DNA of 64,000 nt from Lactococcus fujiensis JCM 16395. Lineage in GTDB: Bacteria; Bacillota; Bacilli; Lactobacillales; Streptococcaceae. The translations under genes were made by a program, and so were the position numbers. Below the pieces are notes generated by a model. It ran no database searches. It was not told the origin of the DNA and saw only the letters and a program-made list of their open reading frames with translations. The stretch is taken from assembly GCF_002441655.1 (NCBI RefSeq), contig NZ_JXJU01000005.1:8115-72114 (forward strand). The letters are read 5' to 3'. Shown here piece by piece: positions 50,110 to 60,314 of this stretch (position 1 is its first letter; every line of letters starts with the position of its first letter).

Positions 50110-50538
50110 TCACCGTCCGTTATAAGCTTTTTCAATTGCATCAATCATCGCTATAACTTGTCGCTTCTTAATTCGCCCAAGAACAAATCCAACAGCAATG
50201 TCGTTTAATTTTTGGAAAAATCCATTCGATTCTTGTTGTTCTGTAATAATTATGTTTGTTGAACGATCATCAATTTTATGAAGTTCCCAACGCGTGTGGA
50301 AGGTGTTTCTTTGAGTCGTCGTCGTAAATGCGTAGACGGATGGTCCAGAAACTTCGTCGAATTTAATTGTTCCACTTTGGTTTTTCCCAAAGGTTTTGAC
50401 GTATGAAAATCCAGTCATATTCATTACTTTTGGTCGTTTGCCTGTCTGACGTTCAATGTCGTAAAGTCCTGAATCAATAATTTTTTCAAAAACAAATTCG
50501 CGTGGGACATCAATTGTTTTATTAATTTCCATTTTCAT
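50110..50538 (-). CDS. DUF3284/SRPBCC-like protein
   Basis: A 142-aa protein with MEINKTIDVPREFVFEKIIDS at the N-terminus and YVKTFGKNQSGTIKFDEV, consistent with DUF3284 (PF11687), a START-like fold. Such genes are often next to beta-glucoside PTS genes in lactic acid bacteria, as here. Function unknown. It overlaps the VOC gene's region by a few nt. Weak ribosome site. Confidence 0.78.
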   Translation of the reverse strand: MKMEINKTIDVPREFVFEKIIDSGLYDIERQTGKRPKVMNMTGFSYVKTFGKNQSGTIKFDEVSGPSVYAFTTTTQRNTFHTRWELHKIDDRSTNIIITEQQESNGFFQKLNDIAVGFVLGRIKKRQVIAMIDAIEKAYNGR

Positions 50539-50634
50539 ACTACTTTCATTATTTGCTTAATTAATTTTAACAAGTTTGGAAAACGTTTGCAAGTCTTGAC
50601 CGTTTCTTTTTGCGAAATTTATTTTTTTTTATTA

Positions 50635-51354
50635 TTAGTGATTTAAAAATGGAATTGTAATGAATGCAACTAATAAGACTAAAAATACAATTGACGTGAT
50701 TAATTGATAATATCTTGGAATTGCCCGTTTTAATGGTTTGGGTGGTAATATGGCCGATAAAAGTAAACCGCCAATTGCTCCTCCAACATGTGCCCAAATA
50801 TTAACAGACCCCATTGAAATCGAACCGATAGAACCTACACTTAAAACGTTCATAATCAAATTGATACCAATTAACACTGCAAATGTTTTACCAATTTCTT
50901 TTAAAATAGGCATTTCAGTGAAATAGCCCAGTCCGACTACAGCCCCAAACAAGCCAAAAATCGCACCCGATGCACCTGCTGATAAGCTTTGTGGGAGAAA
51001 GAGAAAACTCATGGCATTGCCAAATATCCCTGAAATAAAATAAATCAATGTGAAACTTTTCCAGCCAAAAACGGCTTCAACCTGACGTCCGATAAAAAAG
51101 AGGGTAAACATATTTAGAAGGAGATGTGTCCAACCGATATGCAAGAAAATTGGGGTGAAGAGGCGCCAAATTTGAGTTGGGTCATCTAGGATTGCGGGGC
51201 CCCACAAGGCACCTGAATTCAACAGGTTGATCCCGCTAGTTGCTTGATTACCAAAAGTTAATAATTGACCTAGCCAAACTAATACAGTCACAATTGTAAT
51301 CGTGTAAGTGGCTTTAAACTCGAGAAAATCTTTTTTTAAATTAAATTGGTTCAT
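50635..51354 (-). CDS. Rhomboid family intramembrane serine protease
   Basis: A 239-aa membrane protease with six or seven hydrophobic segments. The catalytic Ser129 is in SAGASGAIFG and His189 is in WAHVGGAIGG. HLLLNMFTLFFIGRQVE carries the conserved His-x3-Asn. It cuts membrane proteins inside the bilayer. Located 21 nt after the 5-formyl-THF cyclo-ligase gene, the same neighbourhood as in Bacillus (yqgN-gluP). GGAG is 6 nt before ATG. Confidence 0.94.
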   Translation of the reverse strand: MNQFNLKKDFLEFKATYTITIVTVLVWLGQLLTFGNQATSGINLLNSGALWGPAILDDPTQIWRLFTPIFLHIGWTHLLLNMFTLFFIGRQVEAVFGWKSFTLIYFISGIFGNAMSFLFLPQSLSAGASGAIFGLFGAVVGLGYFTEMPILKEIGKTFAVLIGINLIMNVLSVGSIGSISMGSVNIWAHVGGAIGGLLLSAILPPKPLKRAIPRYYQLITSIVFLVLLVAFITIPFLNH

Positions 51355-51375
51355 TGTTGCTCCATTTGAATTAAG

Positions 51376-51900
51376 TCATTTTTTTGTAAATCGTTCTTGT
51401 ACCATTATATCATGACTTTCGGGTTCAAACTCAACAGATTGAATATCATAAAAGACAGATGCTGTTTTGCCTTCAAAATTTTTTAAATAGCGGTCATAGT
51501 AGCCACCACCAAAACCAATTCGATAACCATCTGAGTTCCATGCTAGGCCAGGAACAAGGATATAATCTGGCGTCACCTCCGTAAGATTCGTAGGTTCCAT
51601 GATACCAAATTTTGATTTCTTTAACTCATTTGTAACATAAGGAGCAAATATCATTTTTCGATTTGGTAAACACTTTGGGATTAGGATTTTTTTCCCTTCT
51701 TCTTCAGCAATTTTATAAAGCGCTACCAAATCAAACTCAATTGTGGTGGGCATATAGAGACCTACGACCTCCGAATTCTTCCAGTTGTCAGAACTGACCA
51801 GGCTTGAGGTAATATGTTTTGTTTGTGAATCTTTGTCATCTTTAGACAATTTAATCAGAAAATTTATAATTTTTTTTCTTGTTTCCGCTTTACTTTCCAT
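51376..51900 (-). CDS. 5-formyltetrahydrofolate cyclo-ligase
   Basis: A 174-aa enzyme that converts 5-formyl-THF and ATP to methenyl-THF. It has VVGLYMPTTIEFD, YILVPGLAWNSDGYRIGFGG with GGYYDRYLKN, the conserved C-terminal signature. The ATG at 51900 has no obvious Shine-Dalgarno sequence. It forms an operon with the rhomboid gene. A near copy of the palindrome lies at 51785. Confidence 0.92.
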   Translation of the reverse strand: MESKAETRKKIINFLIKLSKDDKDSQTKHITSSLVSSDNWKNSEVVGLYMPTTIEFDLVALYKIAEEEGKKILIPKCLPNRKMIFAPYVTNELKKSKFGIMEPTNLTEVTPDYILVPGLAWNSDGYRIGFGGGYYDRYLKNFEGKTASVFYDIQSVEFEPESHDIMVQERFTKK

Positions 51901-52020
51901 GCTAACTATGTTATCATAATTTTGTAAGTTTTTGTCTTAAGTTTAGTTCTGTAACATTTTTGTTCACTCCTTATTAAGATTCACAATTTACAAAATATTA
52001 TTTTAAGGAAGTATTTAAAA

Positions 52021-52218
52021 ATGGCTCAAGGAACTGTTAAATGGTTTAACGCTACTAAAGGCTTCGGATTTATCACAGCTGAAGATGGCAAAGATGTATT
52101 CGTACACTTCTCAGCAATCCAAACTGACGGATTCAAAACTCTTGACGAAGGTCAAAAAGTTAACTTTGATCTTGAAGATGGCCCTCGCGGACCTCAAGCT
52201 GTGAATGTTACTAAATAA
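52021..52218 (+). CDS. Cold-shock protein
   Basis: A 65-aa CSD protein. RNP1 is KGFGFI and RNP2 is VFVHF. It begins [18 protein letters not shown] and binds single-stranded RNA or DNA as a chaperone. AAGGAAG is about 9 nt upstream. The 120-nt region before it, shared with the divergent cyclo-ligase gene, is AT-rich without a clear promoter. Terminator follows. Confidence 0.96.
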   Translation: MAQGTVKWFNATKGFGFITAEDGKDVFVHFSAIQTDGFKTLDEGQKVNFDLEDGPRGPQAVNVTK

Positions 52219-52228
52219 TTCATGACTT

Positions 52229-52260
52229 AAAAGCTGTCAGCAATGACAGCTTTTTTATTT
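52229..52260 (+). terminator. Terminator of the cold-shock gene
   Basis: Stem AAAAGCTGTCA/TGACAGCTTTT with loop GCAA and a T-run. The stem contains an exact TGTCA-N4-TGACA palindrome (52235-52248). Confidence 0.9.
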
Positions 52261-52297
52261 TCAACCTAAAAAACACTGATATTTAAAGAAAAGCAAC

Positions 52298-52326
52298 TTG
52301 TCAAAACTTTTAAAATAGTCTAAAAT
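52298..52326 (+). promoter_or_regulatory. Promoter of the MATE exporter gene
   Basis: TTGTCA (52298-52303) and TAAAAT (52321-52326), 17 nt apart, about 43 nt before the ATG. Confidence 0.75.
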
Positions 52327-52368
52327 AGGGAAAGCGAATTCAATTAGAATGTAAGTTTTAGGGAAAAA

Positions 52369-53733
52369 ATGAAGGATTTAACAAAAGGTAATATTCTTAA
52401 AGGTTTGATTGCCTTTACATTACCATTATTATTGGGAAACTTTTTTCAGGTTTTGTATAACACTGCTGACACATTGATTGTTGGACAAACCTTAGGAAAA
52501 GATGCACTTGCGTCTGTTGGTGCCACTGGTTCAATCAACTTTTTAATTGTCGGCTTTGCACAAGGAATGACGGGTGGCTTGACCATTTTGACGGCGCAGC
52601 GTTTTGGGGCAAAAGATAAGCTGGGGGTAAAAAAGTCATACCTTACAGGACTTTATTTTACAATTGCCATTTCAATTATCCTCAGTATTATTTCTGTCAT
52701 TTTTGTTGGTCAATTACTTCAGATCATGCAAACTCCAGCTGATATTTTTGATGGTGCCAAAACTTTTTTAACCATTATGTTGGGAGGTATGATTGCTTCG
52801 AACTTATATGCATATTTGTCGAATGCACTCCGTGCCCTTGGAAATTCGAAAACGCCACTATATGCTTTGATTGTTGCAAGTATTTTGAATATTATCTTTG
52901 AATATACAGCAATATTGGTTTTCCACCTAGGCTTGTTAGGCTCTAGTTCGGCAACCATTCTGGCTCAAGCTATTTCGGTGATTTATCTCTTTTGGTACAT
53001 CAAGAAAAAAGTGCCTGATTTCCATGTTGACCGTTCATTATTGAAAGTTGGCCGCAGTGAAATAATGGCTCATACCCGTTTGGGGATTCCAATGGGTTTC
53101 CAATCTTCAATTATCGCGATTGGTTCAATTACACTCCAAATTGCCCTTAATAAAATGGGGACCAATGCCGTTGCCACTCAAGCGATTGTCAGCAAAATTG
53201 ACCAATTTGCCATGTTACCTATGATTTCCATGGGACTGGCAATGGCAACATTTGGGGCGCAAAATTATGGCGCGAAGCAATATCGTCGAATTAATCAAGG
53301 GCTGATGCGTTCTCTTGCGATTGCTGTCGGCTGGTCTATCGGTTTTGGAATTCTCCTTAATCTGTTACACTTCTATTTCACGACTGCATTTATTTCACCT
53401 AGTCAAACAGCTGTTATTGAAATGTCTCGCCATTACTATTTAGTCAATGGCGGCTTCTACTGGCTCTTAGCTATTTTATTTGTCACCCGCTCAACCATTC
53501 AAGGACTCGGAAACGCACGAATTCCAACGATTTGTGGCTTCATGGAGCTTTTCATGCGGGCTGGTGTAGCTATTCTCGGTGTCCTTCTCATGAACTATAC
53601 TGTGATCATTTCATCTAATCCTGCAGCATGGTTGGGTTCAACAGCTATTTTAATTCCAACAACAATAAAAATGGTTCGACAATTCCACCGTGACGGAAAT
53701 GCCCCCCAAATCCAATCCCTTCCAATTAGCTAA
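52369..53733 (+). CDS. MATE family multidrug exporter
   Basis: A 454-aa protein with twelve hydrophobic segments in two repeats. It has FTLPLLLGNFFQVLYNTADT and VGQTLGKDALASVGATGS in the first half, and GIPMGFQSSIIAIGS plus the matching second half. MATE proteins expel cationic drugs in exchange for Na+ or H+. AGGGAAA lies 4-5 nt before ATG. Own promoter and shared terminator. Confidence 0.92.
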   Translation: MKDLTKGNILKGLIAFTLPLLLGNFFQVLYNTADTLIVGQTLGKDALASVGATGSINFLIVGFAQGMTGGLTILTAQRFGAKDKLGVKKSYLTGLYFTIAISIILSIISVIFVGQLLQIMQTPADIFDGAKTFLTIMLGGMIASNLYAYLSNALRALGNSKTPLYALIVASILNIIFEYTAILVFHLGLLGSSSATILAQAISVIYLFWYIKKKVPDFHVDRSLLKVGRSEIMAHTRLGIPMGFQSSIIAIGSITLQIALNKMGTNAVATQAIVSKIDQFAMLPMISMGLAMATFGAQNYGAKQYRRINQGLMRSLAIAVGWSIGFGILLNLLHFYFTTAFISPSQTAVIEMSRHYYLVNGGFYWLLAILFVTRSTIQGLGNARIPTICGFMELFMRAGVAILGVLLMNYTVIISSNPAAWLGSTAILIPTTIKMVRQFHRDGNAPQIQSLPIS

Positions 53734-53743
53734 TGTGAAAGTT

Positions 53744-53780
53744 AAAAAAGCATGACTTTGTTTAAAGTCATGCTTTTTTT
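53744..53780. terminator. Bidirectional terminator between the MATE and amidase genes
   Basis: AAAAAAGCATGACTT pairs with AAGTCATGCTTTTTT over a short loop, with T-runs on both strands. The genes converge here. Confidence 0.9.
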
Positions 53781-53783
53781 ATT

Positions 53784-55277
53784 TTATTCTCGGTAATATT
53801 CGGGCAATATCAGTTGGCTATTGTTTTCAAATTCAAGTGCAATTTCTAACATTTCTAGTTCCGAGTTTTTAGGTCCCCAGAGCTGAACACCAAGTGGTAA
53901 ATGCGTTACTTCTGAAACATAGACGGGGAGGGAGAGCGCTGGTTGACCAGTTAGATTGCTGATGAAATTATATGGTGTATAGGCCAATGACGGCTCAAAA
54001 GCGGCTTCAATAATTTTTATCTGCTGATCAAAAGGTTCATGCTTAATCGTACGCATTTTTTCTTTGATTTCTTCCGACATCAATACTTCACCAATCTTTG
54101 GTGCTGTTTTGGCTGTTGTGGGGGTTAAAAAGAGATCGAATTTGGAAAAGATTTTTTCTTCAAAAATAGCGGCTGCATTGTCCCATTCGTCCAAAGCATT
54201 GATGTAACTAGTGACCGGTGCTTTTTTTCCAGCTTCTAGCAATGCATAAGTTAATAATTCAATATCTCCCTCGTTTAAAGCACGACCATTCGCTTGCTCC
54301 CAAGGTTCAAGCATTGCAGCTGTTTCGGCCGCATTCATTTCATAATAACGTTCGATGAGCGAGCGAGCATTCATTGGGAAATCAACTTCGACCAGCTCAT
54401 GACCTTGTTCTTTCAAAAAATCAACAGCTTTAAATAATGCATTTTGAGCATCTTCCGAAAGTGGAATTTGATCAATCGGTGAACCCTGCGACCAGGCAAT
54501 TTTTAATTTCTTTCCTATTTCTTGACTCTCGTTTTGAGTTGTCAATGCTGACAGACGTTTTGAATCTAGGCGATTAGCTTGATAGGGCGCTGCTTCTTGG
54601 ATAACTTGCATTTCTTTGACGAATTGCGCTGTGTCACGGACAGAAATAGTTAAAGCACCTGCAATTGATGCACCCTGCCAAGAGCGATAGCCCGATGGTC
54701 CCTGCGGCATTCTTCCTCGTGTCATTTTGAGACCGATCAGCCCTGAAAAACTAGCTGGAATCCGAATTGATCCTCCACCATCTGATGCACCTGCAATTGG
54801 ATACATCCCTGATGCGACAGCCGAAGCTGCACCTCCTGATGACCCTCCAGAATAATAATCCTCATTCCAAACGTTTTTAGTATCACCGTAAAGCCTTGAA
54901 TCCGTAATATTTTTAAAGCCAAATTCCGGCGCTGCTGTTTGACCAAATGGTGTAAACCCTGCAGCCATCAATTGCTTCACATAATTATTGTCACTCGTTG
55001 CAATACTATCTCTGAACAAATTTGAACTGGATGTATCAGGAAGTCCAACATGGCTTTGCCCTAACATTTTAAGCGGGAAAGGAACCCCGGCAAAAAAACC
55101 TGTGTGAGTCTGTGATAAATCTGCTTTAGCTTTAGCGATGTCAGAGGCTACAATCGCATTAAATCTTGAATTAAGTTGTTCGATTTTCTGTTGGGTCAAA
55201 TCAATTAATTCTTCAGCTGTCAATCGCTTGTTCCGAATTTGTTCGGCCCAATAAGTCGCGTCTTTTATTTGTTTCAT
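53784..55277 (-). CDS. Amidase signature family enzyme
   Basis: A 497-aa serine amidase. The triad is Lys70 (PFPLKML), cis-Ser146 in [15 protein letters not shown] and Ser170 in [15 protein letters not shown], with the family's 24-residue spacing between the two serines. It is a paralog of GatA, which lies two genes upstream, but has no GatB/GatC role of its own. Substrate unknown. AAAGGAT is 8 nt before ATG. It is the last gene on the gat side, behind a terminator. It contains a TGTCA-N4-TGACA palindrome at 54540-54553. Confidence 0.9.
   Translation of the reverse strand: MKQIKDATYWAEQIRNKRLTAEELIDLTQQKIEQLNSRFNAIVASDIAKAKADLSQTHTGFFAGVPFPLKMLGQSHVGLPDTSSSNLFRDSIATSDNNYVKQLMAAGFTPFGQTAAPEFGFKNITDSRLYGDTKNVWNEDYYSGGSSGGAASAVASGMYPIAGASDGGGSIRIPASFSGLIGLKMTRGRMPQGPSGYRSWQGASIAGALTISVRDTAQFVKEMQVIQEAAPYQANRLDSKRLSALTTQNESQEIGKKLKIAWSQGSPIDQIPLSEDAQNALFKAVDFLKEQGHELVEVDFPMNARSLIERYYEMNAAETAAMLEPWEQANGRALNEGDIELLTYALLEAGKKAPVTSYINALDEWDNAAAIFEEKIFSKFDLFLTPTTAKTAPKIGEVLMSEEIKEKMRTIKHEPFDQQIKIIEAAFEPSLAYTPYNFISNLTGQPALSLPVYVSEVTHLPLGVQLWGPKNSELEMLEIALEFENNSQLILPEYYRE
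54540..54553. repeat. TGTCA-N4-TGACA palindrome in the amidase gene
   Basis: Exact copy with centre ATGC, reads L-S-A-L-T. Confidence 0.85.
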
Positions 55278-55293
55278 CTGAATATCCTTTTAG

Positions 55294-55320
55294 AAAAAAC
55301 AAGCAGTAGCTTGTTTTTTT
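55294..55320 (-). terminator. Terminator of the gatCAB operon
   Basis: Reverse-strand stem AAAAAAACAAGC/GCTTGTTTTTT with a 4-nt loop and T-run, between gatB and the amidase. Since the amidase has no clear promoter, partial readthrough is likely. Confidence 0.8.
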
Positions 55321-55335
55321 CTGACTTTTGAATAA

Positions 55336-55351
55336 TTGTCACTCATGACAA
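55336..55351 (-). repeat. Small palindrome after gatB
   Basis: TTGTCA-CTCA-TGACAA, 6 nt past the gatB stop, an exact TGTCA-N4-TGACA copy without T-run. Confidence 0.6.
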
Positions 55352-55357
55352 ACAATT

Positions 55358-56794
55358 TTAGTCTTTATCTAATTCTGCATAAAGCAATTTTTGAGCAACG
55401 CCAGGGTTAGCTTGGCCTTTCGTCGCTTTCATCAATTGACCAACTAATGCTTTTGCCGCATTTTGTTTGCCCCCACGGTAATCCGCTACAGACTGTTCAT
55501 TTTTAGCAAACACATCATGAATAATCGGGATCAAGACAGCTGGATCGGAAATTTGAATTAATCCTGCTTTCTTAACAAATGCCTCAGCTGAACCTCCATT
55601 TTTAGCAAGTTCGATGAACACTTTTTTGGCAATTTTTGATGAAATCGTTCCATCTGCAATCAAGCGAAGCATCTCAGTTAAGTTTTCTGGGGTTAAATGA
55701 ATATCTTTGAGCTCAACTTGTTGTGCGTTGAGGTATTGGGCAACTTCGCCTTGCAACCAGTTGGAGACAAGTTTTGCATCAGCGCCCAATTTGACCGCTT
55801 CATCAAGGAAATCAGATGTCTCTTTGCTCACGGTCAATTGTTTTGCATCAACGTCTGATAAGCCATATTCATTGATATAACGACCACGACGTTGAGGAGC
55901 AAACTCTGGCATTTCAGTACGAACATGTTCAATCCATTCATCTTCAACAATCATATGTGAAGGCAGATCTGGTTCTGGGAAGTATCGGTAGTCAGCAGAA
56001 CCTTCCTTGACACGCATCAAGATTGTTTCACCTGTTTTATCATCAAAACGGCGCGTTTCTTGACGAATCACTCCTCCAGAACGCAATATTTTTTCTTGAC
56101 GAGCTGCTTCAAAAGCGAGAGCTTTCTTCACGTTGCTAAACGAGTTCATATTTTTAACTTCAGTTTTAACACCAAAAGCTTCTTGTCCATAAGGGCGGAG
56201 TGAGATGTTAGCATCGCAACGCATTGATCCTTCTTCCATTTTTACATCAGAAATACCTGTGTAGAGAATCGTTTCACGTAACGCTGTCAAGTATGCATAG
56301 GCCTCTTCTGCAGAACGCATTTCCGCGTGTGATACAATTTCAATCAGTGGCACCCCTTGACGATTCAAATCAACATAAGAATAACCGTCTGTACCATGTG
56401 TATTTTTACCAGCATCTTCTTCAATATGGCCTCGTTCAATCCCAATTTTTTTCTTGGTTCCATCTTCGAGTTCAATTTCAATCCAACCATCATGCCCAAT
56501 TGGTGTATCTTGTTGTGAAATTTGATAGGCTTTTGGATTATCAGGATAGAAATAATGCTTACGATCAAAATGCATATCTTGGCTCACTTGCATATTCAAC
56601 GCTAATGCTGCCTTAATCCCTGCTTCAACAACACCTTTGTTCAAAGTAGGCAAAACACCTGGTAATCCCCAATCGATAAGGTAAGTTGATGTATTTTGTT
56701 CAGCACCATAAGAAATTTTCCCCGGGCTAAAAATTTTAGAATTTGTATTTAATTCAACATGGACTTCGAGTCCAATGACTGTTTCAAAATTCAT
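55358..56794 (-). CDS. gatB: Asp/Glu-tRNA amidotransferase subunit B
   Basis: A 478-aa protein starting [22 protein letters not shown], with [13 protein letters not shown] and [16 protein letters not shown], and a C-terminal YqeY-like tail (residues ~330-478). With GatA and GatC it converts Glu-tRNA(Gln) and Asp-tRNA(Asn) to Gln and Asn forms. GGAGG is about 11 nt before the ATG, inside the end of gatA. A GTG four codons earlier is too close to that ribosome site. Confidence 0.96.
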   Translation of the reverse strand: MNFETVIGLEVHVELNTNSKIFSPGKISYGAEQNTSTYLIDWGLPGVLPTLNKGVVEAGIKAALALNMQVSQDMHFDRKHYFYPDNPKAYQISQQDTPIGHDGWIEIELEDGTKKKIGIERGHIEEDAGKNTHGTDGYSYVDLNRQGVPLIEIVSHAEMRSAEEAYAYLTALRETILYTGISDVKMEEGSMRCDANISLRPYGQEAFGVKTEVKNMNSFSNVKKALAFEAARQEKILRSGGVIRQETRRFDDKTGETILMRVKEGSADYRYFPEPDLPSHMIVEDEWIEHVRTEMPEFAPQRRGRYINEYGLSDVDAKQLTVSKETSDFLDEAVKLGADAKLVSNWLQGEVAQYLNAQQVELKDIHLTPENLTEMLRLIADGTISSKIAKKVFIELAKNGGSAEAFVKKAGLIQISDPAVLIPIIHDVFAKNEQSVADYRGGKQNAAKALVGQLMKATKGQANPGVAQKLLYAELDKD

Positions 56795-56795
56795 T

Positions 56796-58262
56796 TTATT
56801 CTGCACCTCCGAAAATCAATGGTTGTTTCTTGTGCCAAGCTGTTGTTGCTTCAAATGCTGCTGCGGCCTGATAAATTGTTTCTTCAGCATACCGTTTACC
56901 GATAAGCTGCATCCCAACTGGAAGTCCATCAACTTGGCCAGCAGGAATAGAAATCCCTGGCAAGCCAGCTAAATTCACTGGAATCGTCAAAATATCAGCC
57001 ATATACATTGCAACTGGGTCATCAATACGACTCCCTAAGTCAAAAGCAACAGTTGGAGCAGTCGGAGCTAAAATCAAATCATATTTTTCAAAGACTTTTG
57101 CAAAATCATTGACAATCATTGTCCGTACTTGACCAGCTTTTTTGAAATAAGCGTCATAAAACCCTGCAGATAAACTGTAAGTTCCAAGCATAATACGACG
57201 TTTTACTTCTTCACCAAAGCCTTCAGAACGAGATTTAATATACAAATCGTCTAAATTTTTGATGTCATCTGCACGGTAACCATAACGAATACCATCGAAA
57301 CGTTGAAGGTTTGAACTTGCTTCGGATGATCCGATGATGTAATAGGCTGCTACGCCATATTTACTATGTGGAAGGCTTACTTCTTCAACTTTAGCCCCTA
57401 AGCTTTCAAAATGTTTTGCAGCAGCAAGAACTTGCGCTTTGACCTTTTCATCAATTCCTTCACCAAAGTATTCTTTTGGCAAGGCAATTTTCATTCCTTT
57501 TATATCTTGTCCAATTTTTGAAGCATAATCAGGAATTTCAACTTGTGAGGAAGTAGAATCTTGAGCATCAAATCCAGAAATAACTTGCAGAAGCTGTGCA
57601 TTTTCTTCTACCGTTGGTGCAAATGTACCAATTTGGTCAAGCGAGCTTGCGAAAGCAATTAATCCCCAACGTGAAACTCGGCCATAAGTAGGTTTCATTC
57701 CCACAATCCCATTGAAACTAGCAGGTTGACGGATTGATCCACCTGTATCAGAACCAAGCGATAACCGAACTTGACCCGCAGCAACAGAGGCAGCCGAACC
57801 AGAAGATGAACCTCCAGGAACCTTATTCAAATCCCAAGCATTGTGCGTTGGTTTAACAGATGAATTTTCGCCCGAACCACCCATGGCAAATTCGTCCATG
57901 TTCGTTTTTCCAACAACAATCATTCCCTTATTATAGAGTTTATCGACAACAGTTGCATTGTAAGGGGGGATCCAACCACGTAAAATCTTACTTGCAGAGG
58001 TTGTCTCGATGTTTTTAGTAACAATATTATCCTTAACGGCCAAAGGAATTCCATCTGTCACTACTGACGAATCGATTCCTCGCGCATCAATAGCCTCTGC
58101 TTGAGCAATAGCTTCATTTTCAGTAACTTTCAAGAAAGCACCCATATCAGCTTCTCGCAATTTAATATCAGCAATCGTCGCCTTGGTTAGTTCAAGGGCC
58201 GAGATTTCTTTATTTACAAGGAGTTCATGTAACTCTTTGACTGTTTTATCATTAAATGACAT
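56796..58262 (-). CDS. gatA: Asp/Glu-tRNA amidotransferase subunit A
   Basis: A 488-aa amidase signature enzyme that frees ammonia from glutamine. Triad Lys77 (IPLAVKDNI), Ser152 in [15 protein letters not shown] and Ser176 in [13 protein letters not shown] match S. aureus GatA shifted by two residues. AMGGSGENS and YKARTYG-like C-terminal helices are typical. The ATG overlaps the gatC stop as TGATG. Confidence 0.97.
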   Translation of the reverse strand: MSFNDKTVKELHELLVNKEISALELTKATIADIKLREADMGAFLKVTENEAIAQAEAIDARGIDSSVVTDGIPLAVKDNIVTKNIETTSASKILRGWIPPYNATVVDKLYNKGMIVVGKTNMDEFAMGGSGENSSVKPTHNAWDLNKVPGGSSSGSAASVAAGQVRLSLGSDTGGSIRQPASFNGIVGMKPTYGRVSRWGLIAFASSLDQIGTFAPTVEENAQLLQVISGFDAQDSTSSQVEIPDYASKIGQDIKGMKIALPKEYFGEGIDEKVKAQVLAAAKHFESLGAKVEEVSLPHSKYGVAAYYIIGSSEASSNLQRFDGIRYGYRADDIKNLDDLYIKSRSEGFGEEVKRRIMLGTYSLSAGFYDAYFKKAGQVRTMIVNDFAKVFEKYDLILAPTAPTVAFDLGSRIDDPVAMYMADILTIPVNLAGLPGISIPAGQVDGLPVGMQLIGKRYAEETIYQAAAAFEATTAWHKKQPLIFGGAE

Positions 58263-58567
58263 CAGGCATCTCCTCCATCCGTAAGCATGGCAGGAACTTT
58301 AATAAAGCCATTTTCATGCGTTGGTACATTTTCAAGTAATTTCTCGCGGTCAAAACCTTCAACTGCAACGTCTTCACGCATACGGCTATCATTATCAGCC
58401 ACGTTCATCGTGAAAGCGACACCTTCTGTATCGACTTCATTGAGCATCTCAACCATATCAATAATTTTGCCAAGCGTATCAGTGAAACCTGAAATTTCGC
58501 TTTCAGCAAATTCGAGTTTCGCCAAGCCTGCAACGTGCTTGACTTCTTCTGTTGTAATTTGACTCAT
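58262..58567 (-). CDS. gatC: Asp/Glu-tRNA amidotransferase subunit C
   Basis: A 101-aa protein, [20 protein letters not shown], and [18 protein letters not shown], the typical GatC ends that wrap around GatA. AAAGGAC is 7-8 nt before ATG. The frame is open 42 nt upstream but has no ribosome site there. First gene of gatCAB. Confidence 0.95.
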   Translation of the reverse strand: MSQITTEEVKHVAGLAKLEFAESEISGFTDTLGKIIDMVEMLNEVDTEGVAFTMNVADNDSRMREDVAVEGFDREKLLENVPTHENGFIKVPAMLTDGGDA

Positions 58568-58669
58568 TATATTCTGTCCTTTCAGACGCTTTTTGCTAAA
58601 AGCACCCATGAGTTATTTCATTACTCTATATTGGCTACAATGAACCTATTCTAGAGTATATTCTTGTTA

Positions 58670-58675
58670 ATTATA
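58670..58675 (-). promoter_or_regulatory. Extended -10 of gatCAB
   Basis: Reverse-strand TGCTATAAT gives TATAAT at 58670-58675, with no good -35. The leader is about 95 nt and has a small stem (GCTTTT/AAAAGC). The gap 58676-58794 shows nothing else. Confidence 0.55.
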
Positions 58676-58794
58676 GCAAATTTTGTATAATTTTTCCTAA
58701 CTTTGACCACTGCTTTTTCCAGTACAAGATTCATTTTATTAAAAAAAGCTAATTTAAACATTATGATATTCTAATAATTCACTTTAATGCTGAA

Positions 58795-59208
58795 TTAATT
58801 CTTTTTTTTAACAAATTTATTTCTTATTATTAATAAAATAATTAGAAATCCTAATACAAAATTGAGATAATAGCCAAATTGCAGTAATTTTAACATACTA
58901 TCTAATGCAACTTTAGTCGTTTCCCATCCCAATGCAAAAAAATTCAAATGGAATGGGAGTGTAATAATGTAAATCATAAACAAAATAAGAACAATCGAGA
59001 TCGCCGATGACAACTTCTGATTCTTAACTAAAAAGTAAGCAGTAAATAGTAAAGCAAGAATCAAAAACAAGGGCCAATGCATAATTATCCAAGCAATCCC
59101 CGAATAAGTGGTCATTTGATAAGTTTTCTCATTCACTCCATGATTAAATGGAAAAGTGTAAGTTAAAAACCAGACAATCAATAAAGTGGGAAAGATATAT
59201 TTTTTCAT
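58795..59208 (-). CDS. Hypothetical four-segment membrane protein
   Basis: A 137-aa protein with four hydrophobic segments (about 4-16, 37-60, 67-83, 108-128) and a basic end (NKFVKKKN). No known family. AAAGGT is 8 nt before ATG. It is a single gene between codY and gatC. Function unknown. Confidence 0.7.
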   Translation of the reverse strand: MKKYIFPTLLIVWFLTYTFPFNHGVNEKTYQMTTYSGIAWIIMHWPLFLILALLFTAYFLVKNQKLSSAISIVLILFMIYIITLPFHLNFFALGWETTKVALDSMLKLLQFGYYLNFVLGFLIILLIIRNKFVKKKN

Positions 59209-59295
59209 TCAAGTACCTTTAATTTTTCTAAAACTATAATTACTATTTTAACACTTTTTTAATTATTAAAAAGACGAACATTACAAACCAAGAGT

Positions 59296-59332
59296 TAATA
59301 AAAAATCTTGTCTTTTCCAAGACAAGATTTTT
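59296..59332 (-). terminator. Terminator of codY
   Basis: AAAAATCTTGTCTT pairs exactly with AAGACAAGATTTTT over a 4-nt loop, followed by T residues, 14 nt after codY. Confidence 0.9.
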
Positions 59333-59345
59333 AGACTTAGCTATT

Positions 59346-60134
59346 TTAGAAATTACGTCCTGCAAGTTTGTCAAACAAGCCATTGTTAAGAACTTTAAGG
59401 TAAGTTCCCTTCATCCCAAGCGAACGGGATTCAATAACACCAGCTGATTCAAGCTTACGGAGTGCATTTACAATAACTGAACGCGTGATACCGATCTTGT
59501 CAGCAATGACAGAAGCGATAACGTGTCCTTCTTCACCATCAAGTTCTTCGATAATAGCTTTTACTGCTTTCATTTCTGAATAAGAAAGTGTGTTAACAGC
59601 CATTGTAGCCATCGCATCTTTACGGATGTTTTGTTCCATTTGTTCAAGCTTAAGATTTGAAAGTTGAACACCAATAACTGTGGTTGCCAATTCTACCAAG
59701 ATTAAATCATCATCGTTGAATGGCTCATTATCACGCCACATGATGAATGTTCCAAGACGCATTCCAGAACCATAAATAGGTGCTAAGGTTGTAACGCCAT
59801 CAGGATATTCCGACAACAATTCTTCTGGGAAGATTGCCAATGGTTTATCAACAGGAACATTGGCCATTGTATCATAAATACGAACCGCACCACGAACATA
59901 CTCTTCTGGCAAGCGGCGATCTTTAAAGAATTGGTCTACCCGATCATTGTTTGTATTGTATGGCAATGAATAACCAAGTAATTCACCCTTCGTATTGATA
60001 ACGCAAGCATTACAGTCAATTACATTAGCAAGACGTTCAGTCATGCTATTATATGGAAGTTCCTGCTGTAAGTCAGTCACTCCGTCTTGCAAAATCGCTG
60101 TGATTTTACGTGTTTTTTCAAGTAATGTAGTCAC
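59346..60134 (-). CDS. codY: Global regulator CodY
   Basis: A 262-aa GTP- or branched-chain-amino-acid-sensing repressor. The N-terminal GAF-like domain covers about 1-155 and the winged helix-turn-helix is at about 205-226 ([20 protein letters not shown]). The start is GTG with AGGAG 6 nt upstream. In lactococci CodY responds to isoleucine, leucine and valine and represses peptide and amino-acid use. A CodY box lies upstream of its own promoter. It contains a TGTCA-N4-TGACA palindrome at 59498-59511. Confidence 0.97.
   Translation of the reverse strand: MTTLLEKTRKITAILQDGVTDLQQELPYNSMTERLANVIDCNACVINTKGELLGYSLPYNTNNDRVDQFFKDRRLPEEYVRGAVRIYDTMANVPVDKPLAIFPEELLSEYPDGVTTLAPIYGSGMRLGTFIMWRDNEPFNDDDLILVELATTVIGVQLSNLKLEQMEQNIRKDAMATMAVNTLSYSEMKAVKAIIEELDGEEGHVIASVIADKIGITRSVIVNALRKLESAGVIESRSLGMKGTYLKVLNNGLFDKLAGRNF
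59498..59511. repeat. TGTCA-N4-TGACA palindrome in codY
   Basis: Exact copy with centre GCAA, reads S-V-I-A-D in the start of the DNA-binding helix region. Confidence 0.85.
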
Positions 60135-60178
60135 TTTTTTCTCCTATTTGGATAAATTGATCAAAATTTTTCATGCTA

Positions 60179-60226
60179 ATTATAACACAAATTATTATAA
60201 AAAACAATATAAATTGTCTGAAAATT
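60179..60226 (-). promoter_or_regulatory. codY promoter with CodY box
   Basis: Reverse-strand TTGTTT (60202-60207) and TATAAT (60179-60184) with 17-nt spacing and extended -10. AATTGTCTGAAAATT (60212-60226) matches the CodY box AATTTTCWGAAAATT at 14 of 15 positions, directly upstream of the -35. This indicates self-control. Confidence 0.8.
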
Positions 60227-60276
60227 ATCACTTATTTTTTGCAACAAGTATTTTTTAGAATCTAGGAAATATTCCC

Positions 60277-60305
60277 CAATAAAAACTAGCAATCTCTTGC
60301 TAGTT
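60277..60305 (-). terminator. Terminator of the aminotransferase gene
   Basis: Reverse-strand stem AACTAGC/GCTAGTT with an 8-nt loop and a T-run, about 10 nt past the stop. Confidence 0.85.
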
Positions 60306-60314
60306 CAATTCATA

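Noticed and set aside
53784-55277. Amidase as a second GatA
   Set aside because: It lacks GatA-specific segments outside the amidase core, and a full gatCAB is next to it.
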